Part shown: positions 63,638 through 64,000 of the stretch, one piece after another
How positions within the stretch are numbered: position 1 is the stretch's first letter
Layout of the letters: every line of letters begins with the position of its first letter
Source: an uncultured Bacteroides sp.
Lineage (GTDB): Bacteria; Bacteroidota; Bacteroidia; Bacteroidales; Bacteroidaceae
DNA: 64,000 bases
Direction: 5' to 3'
Assembly: GCA_945965395.1 (NCBI GenBank)
Contig: CAMFND010000133.1
Span: 1 to 64,000, forward strand
Notes under the pieces: generated by a model
Seen by the model: only the letters and a program-made list of their open reading frames with translations
What the model was told of the DNA's origin: nothing
The model's database searches: none
Position numbers and translations under genes: made by a program

Positions 63638-63667
63638 CAAATGTAATATTTTTTTATAAAACACAAA
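63638..63667 (-). promoter_or_regulatory. Promoter of the leftward susCD pair
   Basis: On the minus strand TTTG (CAAA at 63664-63667) and TACATTTG (CAAATGTA at 63638-63645) are 18 bases apart, close to the consensus spacing. Confidence 0.6.
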
Positions 63668-63776
63668 TGTTTTGGAATAAATTTATTTTATTATTTGTCA
63701 TTTCTAAAAAAAAGTTGTTTTAACTATTTTGACTAAAAATATTTTATCGTTTTAGCTTTCTTCCATTAGAGGAAAT

Positions 63777-63811
63777 AGAAAAGGCCATCTCATTATGAGA
63801 CAGCCTTTTCT
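63777..63811. terminator. Bidirectional hairpin terminator downstream of nuoN
   Basis: AGAAAAGGCCATCTCA (63777-63792) pairs with TGAGACAGCCTTTTCT (63796-63811) with two weak positions and a 3-base loop. It contains the GAGACAG word of the terminators at 5529 and 8855. Confidence 0.75.
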
Positions 63812-63837
63812 GTTCCTTTTGATAGGGGTATGTAAGG

Positions 63838-64000
63838 TTAAAATCCCAGTCCAGCTACATGATTAAGCAGTTCATACACTCCACTGCAGATACCTAATAC
63901 AATGACTCCGATAAGGCAGATAAACAGACCTGTACGGGCCAGAGCCGGTGTGCGGAAGGTGGCTACCGGTGCATCGTTAGGAGTGATGTACATGGCTTTC
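63838..64000 (-). CDS. C-terminal end of a probable NADH-quinone oxidoreductase subunit N (partial)
   Basis: An open frame on the minus strand ends with TAA at 63838-63840 and runs off the right edge. The 53 visible residues start KAMYITPNDAPVATFR, contain one membrane helix (LFICLIGVIVLGICSGVYE) and end NHVAGLGF. A charged loop followed by a final helix resembles the C-terminus of NuoN, but the piece is too short to be sure; another multi-pass membrane protein is possible. Confidence 0.45.
   Translation of the reverse strand, partial: KAMYITPNDAPVATFRTPALARTGLFICLIGVIVLGICSGVYELLNHVAGLGF

Overview
The window looks like a chromosomal segment of a gut Bacteroidota, most likely Phocaeicola/Bacteroides. 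The reasons are four SusC/SusD pairs, glycan-utilisation loci with GH20, GH92, GH97 and GH13 enzymes, Bacteroides-type promoters (TAnnTTTG near -7, TTTG near -33), weak ribosome-binding sites, and a housekeeping order tig-clpP-clpX-recQ-guaB-surA-mutL. No rRNA, tRNA, insertion sequence, prophage or CRISPR array was seen.

Region 1 (about 1-25150) is a polysaccharide utilisation locus that looks built for host or fungal N-glycans. It has a first SusC/SusD pair behind a long leader, then a membrane-spanning regulator (Reg_prop/Y_Y_Y sensor plus AraC-type DNA-binding domain, with no kinase or receiver). A tight run follows: GH20 beta-hexosaminidase, GH92 alpha-mannosidase, a basic-secretory-protein (BSP) metalloprotease lipoprotein, a second GH92, a second SusC/SusD pair, a lipoprotein of three similar modules, and a second BSP metalloprotease. 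The second GH92 gene is interrupted by one in-frame TAG codon but is otherwise intact.

Region 2 (about 25150-36080) is a starch utilisation (sus) locus: divergent susR, then susA, susB, susC and susD. The surface glycan-binding proteins SusE/SusF and the surface amylase SusG of the B. thetaiotaomicron operon are absent; a strong two-way terminator follows susD. The susA and susB promoters share a TTTATATTTT box at exactly the same distance (44 bp) from the -7 element, which makes it a candidate SusR site.

Region 3 (about 36080-53110) is conserved core genome: lptB, divergent mlaE-mlaF, trigger factor, clpP, clpX (TTG start), recQ, guaB, two parvulin-type periplasmic chaperones, an OstA/LptA-like protein, a small membrane protein and mutL. 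Much of it serves outer-membrane biogenesis and proteostasis.

Region 4 (about 53110-64000) holds a tolC-emrA-emrB-like efflux operon, an AraC-family regulator, a five-copy 22-bp array of small palindromes in the convergent intergenic space, a SusC/SusD pair with no adjacent enzymes, and the 3' end of a probable nuoN gene running off the window.
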